Source: Bog-473 sp963745175 (GTDB lineage Bacteria; Actinomycetota; Acidimicrobiia; Acidimicrobiales; RAAP-2). Taken from it: DNA of 64,000 nt. The stretch spans positions 186,001 to 250,000 of the forward strand of contig CAVUWK010000001.1 in NCBI GenBank assembly GCA_963745175.1, given 5' to 3'. Position 1 is the first letter of the stretch. Each line of letters opens with the position of its first letter. The notes beneath the pieces were generated by a model. The model had not been told where the DNA came from. It saw nothing but the letters and a program-made list of their open reading frames with translations, and did no database searches. Position numbers and translations under genes: made by a program. This document shows, in pieces, positions 47,660 to 56,385 of the stretch.

Positions 47660-49248
47660 CAGTGCACGTCAGACATCAAGATCGGCGGGTTGTGCATGTG
47701 CGTGAGCGTGGGCGAGGGGCCGACGACGTCGGAGGCGATCTCGAGGGCGTCGTCGAGCGAGCTGGCCGGTGAGAAGCCGAGCCGGCGAACGGCCTTGGTG
47801 TCTCCGCCCACGACGATGACCCGGCCCAGGTGCGCCAGTGCGTGCGCGCACCAATACCACATGTAGAAGGGATGCACGCCGTGATAGGCGTGGCCTGTCC
47901 GGTAGAGATGGATGTACCACGGGTCGGTCGCGAAGGATTCCTCGAACTCCTTGTGCATCTGCACCGGGTCGACGGTCTGGGTCAGCACCTGCTCGTAGAA
48001 GTCGATGTAGCTCGGGTGGTGGCCGGGGTGGAATTCGGGCCGGGTCGGGTGCTTCATGATCACGACGCCGCCCTCGCGCACGAGTGGTTTGCCCCGGTAC
48101 ATGTTGAAGAAGTAGCCGAGACCGAGACAGGCCACCAGGATCGGGTTCATGATGGAGTTCACGTTGTACGGGCAGATGTAGGGCAGGCCCATGGTCAGGA
48201 TGTCGGTCTGCCCGTCGACGTCGACGCCCTGCTGGGCCCAGACGTTGGCTGTCGTGCACGCGTGGACCGCCTCTACCTCGCCTGCCTGCACCGAGGTCAG
48301 CGCGTGGGGGGAGCGGATGGAGTGGAAGATCTGACGGGCGAGGCGCGGCGGCACCGTCGACAGGGCCTTTGACGTGGCCGCGTAGGAGGCCCGGTCGCGC
48401 AGCGACCATTCCCACTCCCGCTTCTGCAGGAACCCGAAATTCGAGGGGAACGTGTCGTTGTTGAGCGTCGTCTCGATCTGGAAGATCTTGACGCCCGATT
48501 CCGCGATGAGGCGGCCCATCCGCCAGTTCGACGAGTGCAGCTCGGAGGCCGGCTGGTCCATGAACGACTTCGAATGGCGCATCGTCTGCGGGTTGTGGTG
48601 GTGGCGCAGGCTGCGGTAGCTGGCAAGCCCCGTGGCGACGCTCTTGTGGCCGCCGTCCATGGCCACCAGGTTGATGTTGACGTAGACGAGCAGGTCCGAC
48701 GTGGCGGCCCGCTTGTTGATCTCGACCTCCTCGCCCTGGTCGGTCTCGCCGATGAAGAGGAGGTTGTCGGGATCCTCGGCGTCGTGCTGGGTCAGGAGGC
48801 CGTGGGGAGCGAAGGCGTCGTAGACCCGGTCGCCCAGGGCGTGGCGCAGCTCGTCTTCGGTCATGCGCCGATGCAGAGCCAGCGCGGCAATGAGCTCCAC
48901 GTCGTCGACGCCGGCCTCCGCCGCCATGTCGAGCACGGTCTCGATCACCATCTGGCGGATGTCGGGTGCCTGCATCGGGGGCAACGGCAGGGAGACGTCG
49001 TCGAAGCAGATGGTCAGCTTGATCCCCGGCCGGAGGAGGGCCGGCAACGGGTCGCGGTCGCCTTCGGGGTGGAGCAACGCGTGGCGGATGGCCCGGTAGG
49101 GGTCCTCGACCGCCTTCATGGGCTCGGGCGCATACACGACGCGACTGCCTTCGGGCAGCGTCTCGAGGCCGAACCCCTCGCCGCTCCAGAACAGGGTCGG
49201 TGGCGTCGACTTGTCCACCTCGAGGACGAAGCCAGGACGGCGACTCAT
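47659..49248 (-). CDS. LarA-like (DUF2088, nickel-pincer family) protein with altered active-site residues
   Basis: 529 residues, longer than lactate racemase (about 425). ALALHRRMTEDELRHALG aligns with the His108 region of LarA, and GGHKSVATGLASYRSLRHHH with the Lys184/His200 region. The spacings His-76-Lys-16-His equal those of LarA 108/184/200, recalled from memory. The second catalytic His174 position reads Ile/Asn (VNINLVAMDGG). The substrate-binding Arg of DxTRP reads Leu (DDVSLPLPP). Cofactor attachment is therefore plausible while chemistry or substrate has changed. A large His/Trp/Tyr-rich C-terminal part (HPGHHPSYIDFYEQVL) is distinctive. No larB/larC/larE here. Coupled to both neighbours. 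Confidence 0.82.
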   Translation of the reverse strand: MSRRPGFVLEVDKSTPPTLFWSGEGFGLETLPEGSRVVYAPEPMKAVEDPYRAIRHALLHPEGDRDPLPALLRPGIKLTICFDDVSLPLPPMQAPDIRQMVIETVLDMAAEAGVDDVELIAALALHRRMTEDELRHALGDRVYDAFAPHGLLTQHDAEDPDNLLFIGETDQGEEVEINKRAATSDLLVYVNINLVAMDGGHKSVATGLASYRSLRHHHNPQTMRHSKSFMDQPASELHSSNWRMGRLIAESGVKIFQIETTLNNDTFPSNFGFLQKREWEWSLRDRASYAATSKALSTVPPRLARQIFHSIRSPHALTSVQAGEVEAVHACTTANVWAQQGVDVDGQTDILTMGLPYICPYNVNSIMNPILVACLGLGYFFNMYRGKPLVREGGVVIMKHPTRPEFHPGHHPSYIDFYEQVLTQTVDPVQMHKEFEESFATDPWYIHLYRTGHAYHGVHPFYMWYWCAHALAHLGRVIVVGGDTKAVRRLGFSPASSLDDALEIASDVVGPSPTLTHMHNPPILMSDVH

Positions 49249-50498
49249 CGGATCGGTCCTTTCCGTACGTCGAATGCGATCTTGACGGCCCCGCGGCGGC
49301 CGGCGGCGCCCGCGTGGGCGACCGCGTCCTCGAAGCGGGCCAGGGGATACGTGGCCGAGACCAGGCGCCCGGTGTGCTGGGCCGCGGCGACGTCGAAGGC
49401 CAACGAGAAGGTCGGGACGGCGTCCGCTCCCGGGTTCCGCTCGGTCCCGTATGCGTACGCCCCGGCCAGGCGGACCTCGCGGTGCCAGAGGGGAGCGAGG
49501 TCGATGGTGACCTTGCCCGGCATGCCGACCAGCGCCACCGTTCCCCTGGGCCGCACCATGGCCAACGACTGCGCAATCGACTCGGGGCTGCCCACGCAGT
49601 CGATCACCACGTCGGCACCGCCCGAGAGCGTGGCCGTCACTCCCGACGCGGCGCCGTAGGACAGCGAGCGCGAGTGCCGGCGCACGGCGCGGCCCAGCTG
49701 ATCGGGGGGCAGCACCTCGGTGGCACCCAGCTCGCGGGCCAGGCGCTGCTGATGCGCGTAACGCGCCCCGACGAGCACTGCCGCCGGTGTCGGGCAGCGA
49801 CCCAGCGCGGCGAGGTGGCTCAAGGCGGCGACCACGAGCAGGCCGAGCGTGCCCGCCCCGACCACGGCCACCACGTCACCCTCAGCGATCGGCGCTCCCA
49901 GCACCGCGTGCACCGCGCAGGCCACGGGCTCCACCGTCACCGCGTCGGTGTCGCTTAGCCCGTCGGGCACCGCGTAGAGCTGGCTCGAGTGGGCCACGAG
50001 ACCCGAGCTGGACCAACCGCCCCCGGTGTCGGCGCAGAAGCCTGTCTGGAGGCCGGGGCGGATGTGGCCGAAGGCGATCTGCCCGCAGTTCCCCACGCGC
50101 CCGGCCTGGCAGGCGGCGCACTCCGGCTCGATGCCCCGGGCGGCGCACCCGAGCACCGGCTGCAGCACCACCCGGTTGCCGGCGGAGAGCACTGTGCCCT
50201 CTGCCCCGGTGGCATCCTCGGCGAGCGTCCCGACGACCTCGTGGCCCGGCACGAAGGGGAAGGACACGATGTCCTCGAAGTAGCGCGAGCTGCGCCCGTC
50301 CAACGTCGCCAGGTCGGACCCGCAGATACCCGACAGGATGGGATCGACGTGCACCCAGCCGGCGCCGGGTACCACGGGAGCGTCGCGCTCCACCAGGCGC
50401 AGCGGGCCGACGCCCGCGCCCCGACCCGATCCGAAGGACGACACGACACGCGCCGCCGCGAAACGCGGGAGGGACCGCTCGAACAAGAGCGTGCTCAT
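49245..50498 (-). CDS. Zinc-type alcohol dehydrogenase (MDR family)
   Basis: 417 residues. Catalytic zinc ligands are Cys in GICGSDLATLDG and His-Glu in VPGHEVVGTL. Cys residues in EPECAACQAGRVGNCGQ form a structural zinc lobe with three or four Cys. The nucleotide fold is VVAVVGAGTLGLLVVAALS. YEAL-type C-terminal YPLARFEDAVAHA. It is longer than usual because of an insert at about 265-295. It would interconvert an alcohol and an aldehyde or ketone with NAD(P). Both ends overlap neighbours by four bases (ATGA). Confidence 0.92.
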   Translation of the reverse strand: MSTLLFERSLPRFAAARVVSSFGSGRGAGVGPLRLVERDAPVVPGAGWVHVDPILSGICGSDLATLDGRSSRYFEDIVSFPFVPGHEVVGTLAEDATGAEGTVLSAGNRVVLQPVLGCAARGIEPECAACQAGRVGNCGQIAFGHIRPGLQTGFCADTGGGWSSSGLVAHSSQLYAVPDGLSDTDAVTVEPVACAVHAVLGAPIAEGDVVAVVGAGTLGLLVVAALSHLAALGRCPTPAAVLVGARYAHQQRLARELGATEVLPPDQLGRAVRRHSRSLSYGAASGVTATLSGGADVVIDCVGSPESIAQSLAMVRPRGTVALVGMPGKVTIDLAPLWHREVRLAGAYAYGTERNPGADAVPTFSLAFDVAAAQHTGRLVSATYPLARFEDAVAHAGAAGRRGAVKIAFDVRKGPIR

Positions 50499-52840
50499 CG
50501 GCCCATCACTGCCTTGGGCTGCTTCACGTCGAAGGGCCCCAGTGGGAGCGGGCGGTGTGACCCGCCCTCCGCCTTGGCCCAGTGCTCCACGTGCCAGCCC
50601 CGCCGCCGGGCGATGGCGGAGAGCCGAGACTCGGGATTCACGGCCACCGGGAAGCCGACTGCTTCCAGCATGGCCAGGTCACTGGCCGAGTCGGCGTAGG
50701 CCACGGACTCCTCGAGCGAGAGCCCGTGCACGCCCGCGTAGTCGGCGAGCACCAGCGCCCGGGCCTCGCCGATGGGTGGCAGCGTCGTCAGGTGACCGGT
50801 CAGCCGTCCGTCGCGCGACTCCATCTCGGCGCACACGATGTCGTCGAAGAGCGGCCGGATCGGCTCGATGATGAAGTCCAGCGCCCCCGTGATGAGCAGC
50901 GTCCGGTGTCCGGCGGCCCGATGCGCCCGTACCCGGGCGAACCCGTCGGGAAAGGACCGCGTGAGGAGCTGGCGGTGGAAGAGCTCCCAGGAGTCCTCGC
51001 GCAGCTGATCGAGGGGCGCGTCCTCGAAGCGGCGGTAGAACGAGCGGAGGAAGTCACCGCGGTCACGTCGGTCCAGTGCCAGCAGCGACGGCGCCTGCCG
51101 CACGAGGTCGGCCACGAAGCGTGCCCGTCGAGACGGTGACAGGTGGCGGCTGGCGAGCCAGGCATACGTATCGACGACATTCGAGGACATGAGCGTGTGC
51201 TCGAGGTCGAACACGGCGAGATGCCGGTCGGGCGACAGGATGGCCCGCCGTTGGCGGTCCGGTCGCTTGTCGACCACCGATCGTCCGGGCTTGGTGCGCA
51301 CGCGGGTGTGCTCGAGCACCGAGGGGAGGTGGATCTCGTGCACGTAGGTGTCCCAATCGATGGCCGCCGGGTCGAACTCGAACCGGGTGTGGTCGTCGCC
51401 GTCGCCCGCCTCCCACAGCTCGATCAGGTTGTCCACCCGGTAGCGCGCATCGGTCTCGGTGTAGGCGCCGTAGAGCTCGACGTAGCCGAGGGCTCGCTTG
51501 GCCAGCGCGTGCCTGTCCTCCATCCGGGCGGCCAGCTGCGCCTGCTTGCCTCGGATCGGCAAGGCAGTGATCAGCTTTTCGACGAAGGTCATGGCCGCAT
51601 CGGCGCGCTTGAGCTGCCGCTGGACGCGCCCGCGACCGGGGAAGGACCATTCGGGCACGTTGATCGGTTGGCCCCGATCGTCGTAGAGGGGGTTGCGGCT
51701 GAAGAAGTCCTCCGACAGCTCGACAAGATGCCCGTAGCGCAACGGATTCCGCACGCCGGACGCGACGTGGTACACCTTCGGTCGCCCCGGCTCGGGACCC
51801 CGTGCCGCCACCGCCAGGATGGCGGCCACCACGAGGTCGACGGGGATCACGTCGACGATGCCTTCGGGCACGCCCGGGAACTCGCGCAGCAGGCCGCGGG
51901 CGTAGGACACGATGATGGGCTCGGCCATGCGGAAGCCACGGATCCACCCCGGTCGTGGTTCCGCCAACGCTGACTCGATGATGGAAGGCCGCACCAACGT
52001 GATGGGAACCCGACCTTCCCACTGCTCGACGAGTGCACGCTCGCCGAGCGCCTTCGTGAAGGGATAGGCATCGGGCCATCCGAGCGAAAGCGCGCGTGCC
52101 GTGCCGGCCGTGACCAGCTCGCTGCTCACCCACTCCTCGCGGAGCTTCTCGGCCTTCGAGGCGATCAAGTGATCGCCGGCGGCACCGATCTCCGCTCGTG
52201 CCTGCTTGGAAAACGCGCGCAGCTTCTCTGGTTTGCGGGACGCGGCCTCGAGGTCGTCGCGCAGGCGCCGGGCCGAGGTCACCTCAGCCTCCCAGGGGAC
52301 ATCGAGGGTGAAGCGGTTCTCGCTGAGCAGTTCTTCCTTGGCCTCGCCCTGGTGGGTGCTGGCGACGTAGGCGGTCGAGACCGCGACGAGATGCGCCGCC
52401 GATCCGGTTTCCGCGATCGCGGCGGCCACCCGTGACGGGCCGAGGAGATTGATCTCGACGGCCTGGGTCAGCGGGGCGTCGAAGGACACGGTCGCGGCGG
52501 AGTGGATGACCACGTCGGCCGCCGTCAATGCCCTGCGGCCCTCGTCGTCGAGCCCGAGCCCGTCGCGGCTTACATCGCCGGCGACGGCGTGGACCCGCCG
52601 CGGCACTTCCGCCGCGAAGCCGTCTCCCAGCTCGGCACGCAGGCGGTCGAAGCAGTCGTTCTTGATCACCTCGCGGGCCAGTCGGGCGGCAGCGTCCGCC
52701 CGGCGTCCGGGCCGCACGAGGACCGTCACGTCTGCGTCGGGGACGCAGCGGACGATCCGTTCGACCAGCGCGGTGCCGAGAAAGCCTGTGGCGCCCGTGA
52801 TGAAGAAACGCTTCCCACGGAGATCCCGCTCAATGGGCAT
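50495..52840 (-). CDS. Fatty-acyl-reductase-like SDR fused to a HAD-IB domain
   Basis: 781 residues. Residues 1-~390 are an extended SDR of the thioester-reductase/fatty acyl-CoA reductase type, with TGATGFLGTALVERIV, VIHSAATVSFD, the Tyr-Lys pair in YPFTKALGERALVEQ, and TLVRPSIIES. A middle region (about 400-520) is FAR_C-like. Residues ~550-770 are a HAD-IB domain with LAVFDLEHTLMSSNVVDTYAWLA, LLITGALDF and SVAYADSASDLAMLEAVG. The HAD DxD is DxE here (DLEHT). An acyl-CoA or acyl-ACP would be reduced to aldehyde or alcohol. First gene of the operon, 46 nt from a divergent TetR gene. Confidence 0.9.
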   Translation of the reverse strand: MPIERDLRGKRFFITGATGFLGTALVERIVRCVPDADVTVLVRPGRRADAAARLAREVIKNDCFDRLRAELGDGFAAEVPRRVHAVAGDVSRDGLGLDDEGRRALTAADVVIHSAATVSFDAPLTQAVEINLLGPSRVAAAIAETGSAAHLVAVSTAYVASTHQGEAKEELLSENRFTLDVPWEAEVTSARRLRDDLEAASRKPEKLRAFSKQARAEIGAAGDHLIASKAEKLREEWVSSELVTAGTARALSLGWPDAYPFTKALGERALVEQWEGRVPITLVRPSIIESALAEPRPGWIRGFRMAEPIIVSYARGLLREFPGVPEGIVDVIPVDLVVAAILAVAARGPEPGRPKVYHVASGVRNPLRYGHLVELSEDFFSRNPLYDDRGQPINVPEWSFPGRGRVQRQLKRADAAMTFVEKLITALPIRGKQAQLAARMEDRHALAKRALGYVELYGAYTETDARYRVDNLIELWEAGDGDDHTRFEFDPAAIDWDTYVHEIHLPSVLEHTRVRTKPGRSVVDKRPDRQRRAILSPDRHLAVFDLEHTLMSSNVVDTYAWLASRHLSPSRRARFVADLVRQAPSLLALDRRDRGDFLRSFYRRFEDAPLDQLREDSWELFHRQLLTRSFPDGFARVRAHRAAGHRTLLITGALDFIIEPIRPLFDDIVCAEMESRDGRLTGHLTTLPPIGEARALVLADYAGVHGLSLEESVAYADSASDLAMLEAVGFPVAVNPESRLSAIARRRGWHVEHWAKAEGGSHRPLPLGPFDVKQPKAVMGR

Positions 52841-52846
52841 CAGAAA

Positions 52847-52885
52847 TGTCTACCACCGCCCGCCGATTCTGTCTACCATTTGGTA
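52847..52885. promoter_or_regulatory. TetR-type operator in the divergent promoter
   Basis: A palindrome TACCA-TT-TGGTA lies at 52874-52885, directly before the tetR GTG at 52887. A second copy of the element TGTCTACCA is at 52847-52855, repeating 52870-52878 and lying just upstream of the reductase ATG (52840). The whole 46-nt spacer would be covered by a bound dimer pair, so one repressor could control both directions. Neither gene shows a strong RBS, which suggests leaderless starts. Confidence 0.6.
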
Positions 52886-52886
52886 A

Positions 52887-53492
52887 GTGCCCAGCTCCAC
52901 GACGAAGGACCGCATCCTGGACGCCGCTTTGGCTTCCTTTGCCAGCAGGGGATACGAGGCCACGTCGCTCGATGCCGTCGGGAAGGGACTGGACCTGACG
53001 AAGCAGTCGATCCTGTACTGGTTCCCCTCGAAGGACGCTCTCTTGGAGGCGGTAATCGCTCGCAGTGCGGACGACCTCTCGGCCGCGCTGGAGACCGCGC
53101 TCCGGAGCGCCGGGGAGGGTTGGGAGCGGGTCGAAGCGGTCGTGCGTTCGGTGTTCCGCTTGGCGGCGCGCCAGCCGGACCTACTCGGGTTCCTCCGTGA
53201 GGTGGGGCGACTGGGCCCTCCGGCCGCGACCCAGATGACCGTCGCCCTCGAGCCTCTGGTGCAGCGGGCTTCGTCGTTCTTGGAGGCGGAGATGGACGCC
53301 GGCGCGATGCGCCGTCACGATCCCCGTCTTCTGCTGCTGGCCATCTACTCGACGGTCATCGGGATGGTGACCGAAGTGGAGGTGCTGCGGGCGCTGGGCG
53401 AGGAGCCGACGGCCCGGTCGCTCGTGCGCCGTCGGACCGACGCGCTCCGGTTGCTGCGCTCCGCACTCCTGATCGAGCCGGCCACCGGCTGA
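52887..53492 (+). CDS. TetR-family transcriptional regulator
   Basis: 201 residues. The N-terminal HTH is KDRILDAALASFASRGYEATSLDAVGKGLDLTKQSILYWFPSKDALL, given here as the order of helices; the C-terminal ligand domain (residues ~70-195) is hydrophobic. Divergent from the reductase-LarA operon with a palindrome between them, so it is the likely local repressor. Its ligand is probably an acyl-CoA or the pathway intermediate (inference). GTG start follows the palindrome by one base. Confidence 0.92.
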   Translation: MPSSTTKDRILDAALASFASRGYEATSLDAVGKGLDLTKQSILYWFPSKDALLEAVIARSADDLSAALETALRSAGEGWERVEAVVRSVFRLAARQPDLLGFLREVGRLGPPAATQMTVALEPLVQRASSFLEAEMDAGAMRRHDPRLLLLAIYSTVIGMVTEVEVLRALGEEPTARSLVRRRTDALRLLRSALLIEPATG

Positions 53493-53535
53493 GCTCCTTC
53501 GGACCAGCCGTCTCCGGCGGCGGGGCCGGGCCCTC

Positions 53536-54219
53536 CTACTCGGTCGACTTTGGGATCTTCTTCCGAGCGGGAGCTTTCGGGGTGTAGCGCTTGCTCGCCG
53601 TCGGTGGTTTGCGAGTGGTCGACGTCGTGCTCGTCTTGGATGTTGACCGAGCGGCTTCTTTGCGTGCCCGTCCCCGCGGGCGCGCGGCGGCCTCCCGGGC
53701 GATGGCTTTGGAATTGGTGGTGCCGTACTTGTTGAGCCGCCAGGCCCGGAGCATGAGCCAACCACCGAGCGCGATGAAGGCGAACCCGATCAGTCCGACG
53801 AAGAGCGTGAAGGCGAAGCCGACGAGGAAGAGGTCGAACGCCACCAGCGTGCGCTTTCGCTTCCAAAGGGCCGCGAACCCGATGGCGCAGAGAATCAGGA
53901 TGACGCCACCGAGCAGCTTGGCGTCAGGAGCAACAGCGATGGTGTTCTTGCCGGCCTTGGTGACCTTGTTCTCGGCGATGAAGTAGGCCGGGATGGCGAT
54001 ACCGGCAACGGTCGCCAGGACAAAGGCGCCGAGAGTCCACTTGGCCTCCATCGGGTCGAGGGTGGACATCGCCCTCTTGCGCTCTTCTGGAGGGAGTATG
54101 TCGGCAGGATCCGGCTTCGCTGCGGAACGGCCCGACGAAGCGGGACCAGTGAAGGCGCCCAGGAGGCGAGCGCTCCAGGTCTGCGGCTCGTTGCTGCCGT
54201 TTCCATCGGTGGGCGACAC
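53536..54219 (-). CDS. Membrane protein of unknown function with a Lys/Thr/Ser-rich tail
   Basis: 227 residues from GTG. An N-terminal soluble part (to ~58) carries LPPEERKRAM. Three or four hydrophobic helices follow (LGAFVLATVAGIAIPAYFI, LLGGVILILCAIGFAALW, LVAFDLFLVGFAFTLFVGLIGFAFIAL). A highly basic, low-complexity C-terminus (RARKEAARSTSKTSTTSTTRK) could touch nucleic acid or phospholipid head groups. No family recognised. It is the last gene before the tRNA and its composition shift. Confidence 0.75.
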   Translation of the reverse strand: MSPTDGNGSNEPQTWSARLLGAFTGPASSGRSAAKPDPADILPPEERKRAMSTLDPMEAKWTLGAFVLATVAGIAIPAYFIAENKVTKAGKNTIAVAPDAKLLGGVILILCAIGFAALWKRKRTLVAFDLFLVGFAFTLFVGLIGFAFIALGGWLMLRAWRLNKYGTTNSKAIAREAAARPRGRARKEAARSTSKTSTTSTTRKPPTASKRYTPKAPARKKIPKSTE

Positions 54220-54318
54220 AGTCTCAGGGTACCGGCGCCGATGGGGCGCCCCAAATCACCCCACCGCCGCAGGTGGCCCCGGTCACGCAGGCTACGGTTG
54301 TGGTCGGGCAAACCGCCA

Positions 54319-54392
54319 GGGCGCTTAGCTCAGCTGGTTAGAGCGCAGCCTTCACACGGCTGAGGTCGTGGGTTCGAGTCCCGCAGCGCCCA
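54319..54392 (+). tRNA. tRNA-Val (anticodon CAC)
   Basis: Full cloverleaf. Acceptor GGGCGCT pairs with AGCGCCC. The D arm is AGCTCAGCTGGTTAGAGC. The anticodon stem CAGCC/GGCTG encloses loop TTCACAC with anticodon CAC. The T arm is GTGGGTTCGAGTCCCGC (TTCGA). The discriminator is A and CCA is not encoded. It marks the border where composition and gene content change. The 128 nt after it (54393-54520) hold no gene or obvious repeat. Confidence 0.97.
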
Positions 54393-54520
54393 CAAATAAG
54401 TCCTGTTCACGGGCTTGCGAGTCGTCGACCACTTGTTCGGTGTCGTCCGGCGTTCGCGCTACGTGCGCGAAGGAATCGGGTTTCTTCGCGCGACATCGTC
54501 CGACACGTCCGCTGGTCCAC

Positions 54521-55207
54521 CTAGGAAGCGAGACCGATCAGGGCCCCACGACCTGCTGGCCCATCCAGATCGAACTCAAAGGTCAGATCGGATGCCAAGA
54601 ACGCCAATTCGTATTCGGCCAACGAGAACAGGGTCAACCGATGGGTTTCAACAAGGTGTTCGATTCCCGACGGCGAGCCAACGAGATAGTGCATTTCAAG
54701 AATGGACTGAGATCCGTCGACCTCGCTCGTCGTCATGCGAACAAGGTGAATTCCGTCTGCCTCCTGGTGGAGCACCTGTACGTGGCCTGCGACCCATTGG
54801 TCGGGCCTCAACCATGGTTCGACGATGAGGACACCGCCAGGATTCAGATGGCGAGCCATGGAACCAATAGCACCAGGTAGGTCGCTTGTGTAACCGATCG
54901 AGGAAAAGAGACAGACGACGGCATCAAATGTCTCGTCGATGTCGAATGAATCCATCGAAGCACCGTGCACCTTTACGTCGGTTCGTTGCTTTGCGATTTC
55001 CACAAACTCTGGGTTGAGATCGAGTCCCTGGCAGTCGAATTCTTCTCTGAGGTGTTCGAGGTGCTTGCCCGTTCCGCACGCAACATCGAGGAGGCTCGTG
55101 GCCTGAGGGGCCCGAGCGTGAACGGCGTTACTCACCCACGCCGATTCGCCGGCGTAGTCCTTGAAGGAATAGGCCAGATCGTAGAGGTGGGCCGACTTGT
55201 CGAACAT
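54521..55207 (-). CDS. Class I SAM-dependent methyltransferase
   Basis: 228 residues from ATG 55207 (MFDKSAHLYDLAYSFKDYA). Motif I is LLDVACGTGKHLEHL, motif II GLDLNPEF, and FDAVVCLFSSIGYTSDL with HLNPGGVLIVEPWL follow. It resembles the DesVI/sugar N,N-dimethyltransferase-like group, but no sugar genes are near. In-frame ATGs at 55240 and 55261 are possible. Codon use is less GC-rich than genes before the tRNA. No frame errors. First gene of the accessory stretch. Confidence 0.88.
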   Translation of the reverse strand: MFDKSAHLYDLAYSFKDYAGESAWVSNAVHARAPQATSLLDVACGTGKHLEHLREEFDCQGLDLNPEFVEIAKQRTDVKVHGASMDSFDIDETFDAVVCLFSSIGYTSDLPGAIGSMARHLNPGGVLIVEPWLRPDQWVAGHVQVLHQEADGIHLVRMTTSEVDGSQSILEMHYLVGSPSGIEHLVETHRLTLFSLAEYELAFLASDLTFEFDLDGPAGRGALIGLAS

Positions 55208-55391
55208 GTTTAAGAGTCTGACAGTCGAGGTGAGGAACATCGTGTCCCTGCCCCAGTTCATTGCCGGCTCGGTGGGATGCCCCTCACTTCCGAGCTAGTC
55301 CAGCCTGCCAAAAGGCCGGCTCAGTATCCGTTGAGCCCAGAGGCATTTCAGTGGAAGTGCGCGGTGACTCCAGAACGGGCAATCTGGGCGC

Positions 55392-55805
55392 ATGACCACT
55401 GCCCCGAAGGCGTCGCCCGTCCACTTTGAAGGGAGTGTTGCGGACATCGGCCGGGACTGGTCGATGACAATCAGACCCTCCCCGCCGGGACCGCCACGGC
55501 GAATCGATGGATACACAATCGGAGCGATCCCCAACATCGATGGACCTGGACCGCATGGTGGGGAGGTCCACCCGGACGGCGACGAGTTTCTGTACGTCGT
55601 CAGCGGAGCGATGGAATTGATTCTTGACGACGGTGACGAGCGGGCAGTCGGCATCGAGACGAAGGTGCTGCTGCAGTCAGGCGACACGTACGTCGTGCCA
55701 CGTGGTGTCTGGCACCGGCTCGAGGCGCTCGAGCCAAGTTACCTCGTCCATGTCACACCCGGACCGAATGGTGGCAATCGGCTGCGCAATTCGGCCCAGG
55801 GTTAA
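55392..55805 (+). CDS. Cupin-domain protein
   Basis: 137 residues, a single conserved beta-barrel. Cupin motif 1 is GGEVHPDGDEFLYVVSGAMEL, with the metal ligands His, Asp/Glu and Glu. Motif 2 is GDTYVVPRGVWHRL, with the last His. No second domain. Metal-dependent enzyme or small-molecule sensor; role unknown. It is divergent from the methyltransferase with about 180 nt between. Confidence 0.88.
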   Translation: MTTAPKASPVHFEGSVADIGRDWSMTIRPSPPGPPRRIDGYTIGAIPNIDGPGPHGGEVHPDGDEFLYVVSGAMELILDDGDERAVGIETKVLLQSGDTYVVPRGVWHRLEALEPSYLVHVTPGPNGGNRLRNSAQG

Positions 55806-55962
55806 GAAGCCGGATCGGACGACCGGAGCGGGCGGAACGACCGACCTGATCGACCCGAACCCAGCCGATGCCCGGCGGGTTCTGGGTGAGTTCCGGATCG
55901 CCGGATGTGGGCCAGGCGAGTGTCGTGCAAATCGGGCAAGTTGAGCGACAGCGACGCCGCGT

Positions 55963-56385
55963 TTACGTGTCCTTCTGGCTGCTCTGTTGTTCGGAGGCGC
56001 TCCGCAGCGCCAGCAGGTCTCCGCCGACGAACCCGAGTGCTAAAGCCGCGGCAGAAAGGGAATCTCGTCTTCCGATCGATCGCAGTGCGGCCAGACTTAC
56101 GACCGTGTCGAGCGCATCGCTCGCCAGGGTGGCCTTCAGCCAACGGGGGGCATCGGATTGATCATTTGATCGTGCGGCGGACACCGTCCCCAGACCCAGC
56201 ACGAGATCCCGGATGCCTATTGTCCTCATAAGAAGGAGTGCGGCGCCTGTCGGAGATTCGGTACCGGCGAGACGCATGGGAGCGCCGGGTGCGACTATCA
56301 GAGCGATGCCCACCGACGTGCGGAGCCATCCCATTGTCCCAGTGCTGATTGTCGGCACAGCCAGATCGTAGCGAGGGTATTTCAA
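55963..56385 (-). CDS. DUF4267-like small membrane protein
   Basis: 140 residues with three or four hydrophobic segments. The pattern WLRTSVGIALIVAPGAPMRL, MRTIGIRDLVLGLGTVSA, ATLASDALDTVVSLAAL and AAALALGFVGGDLLAL matches DUF4267-type proteins, where an RD pair follows the second helix. Function unknown. Start at 56385, or ATG 56334 (MGWLRTSV). It is followed at 56386-56604 by about 220 nt without a gene. Confidence 0.75.
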   Translation of the reverse strand: MKYPRYDLAVPTISTGTMGWLRTSVGIALIVAPGAPMRLAGTESPTGAALLLMRTIGIRDLVLGLGTVSAARSNDQSDAPRWLKATLASDALDTVVSLAALRSIGRRDSLSAAALALGFVGGDLLALRSASEQQSSQKDT

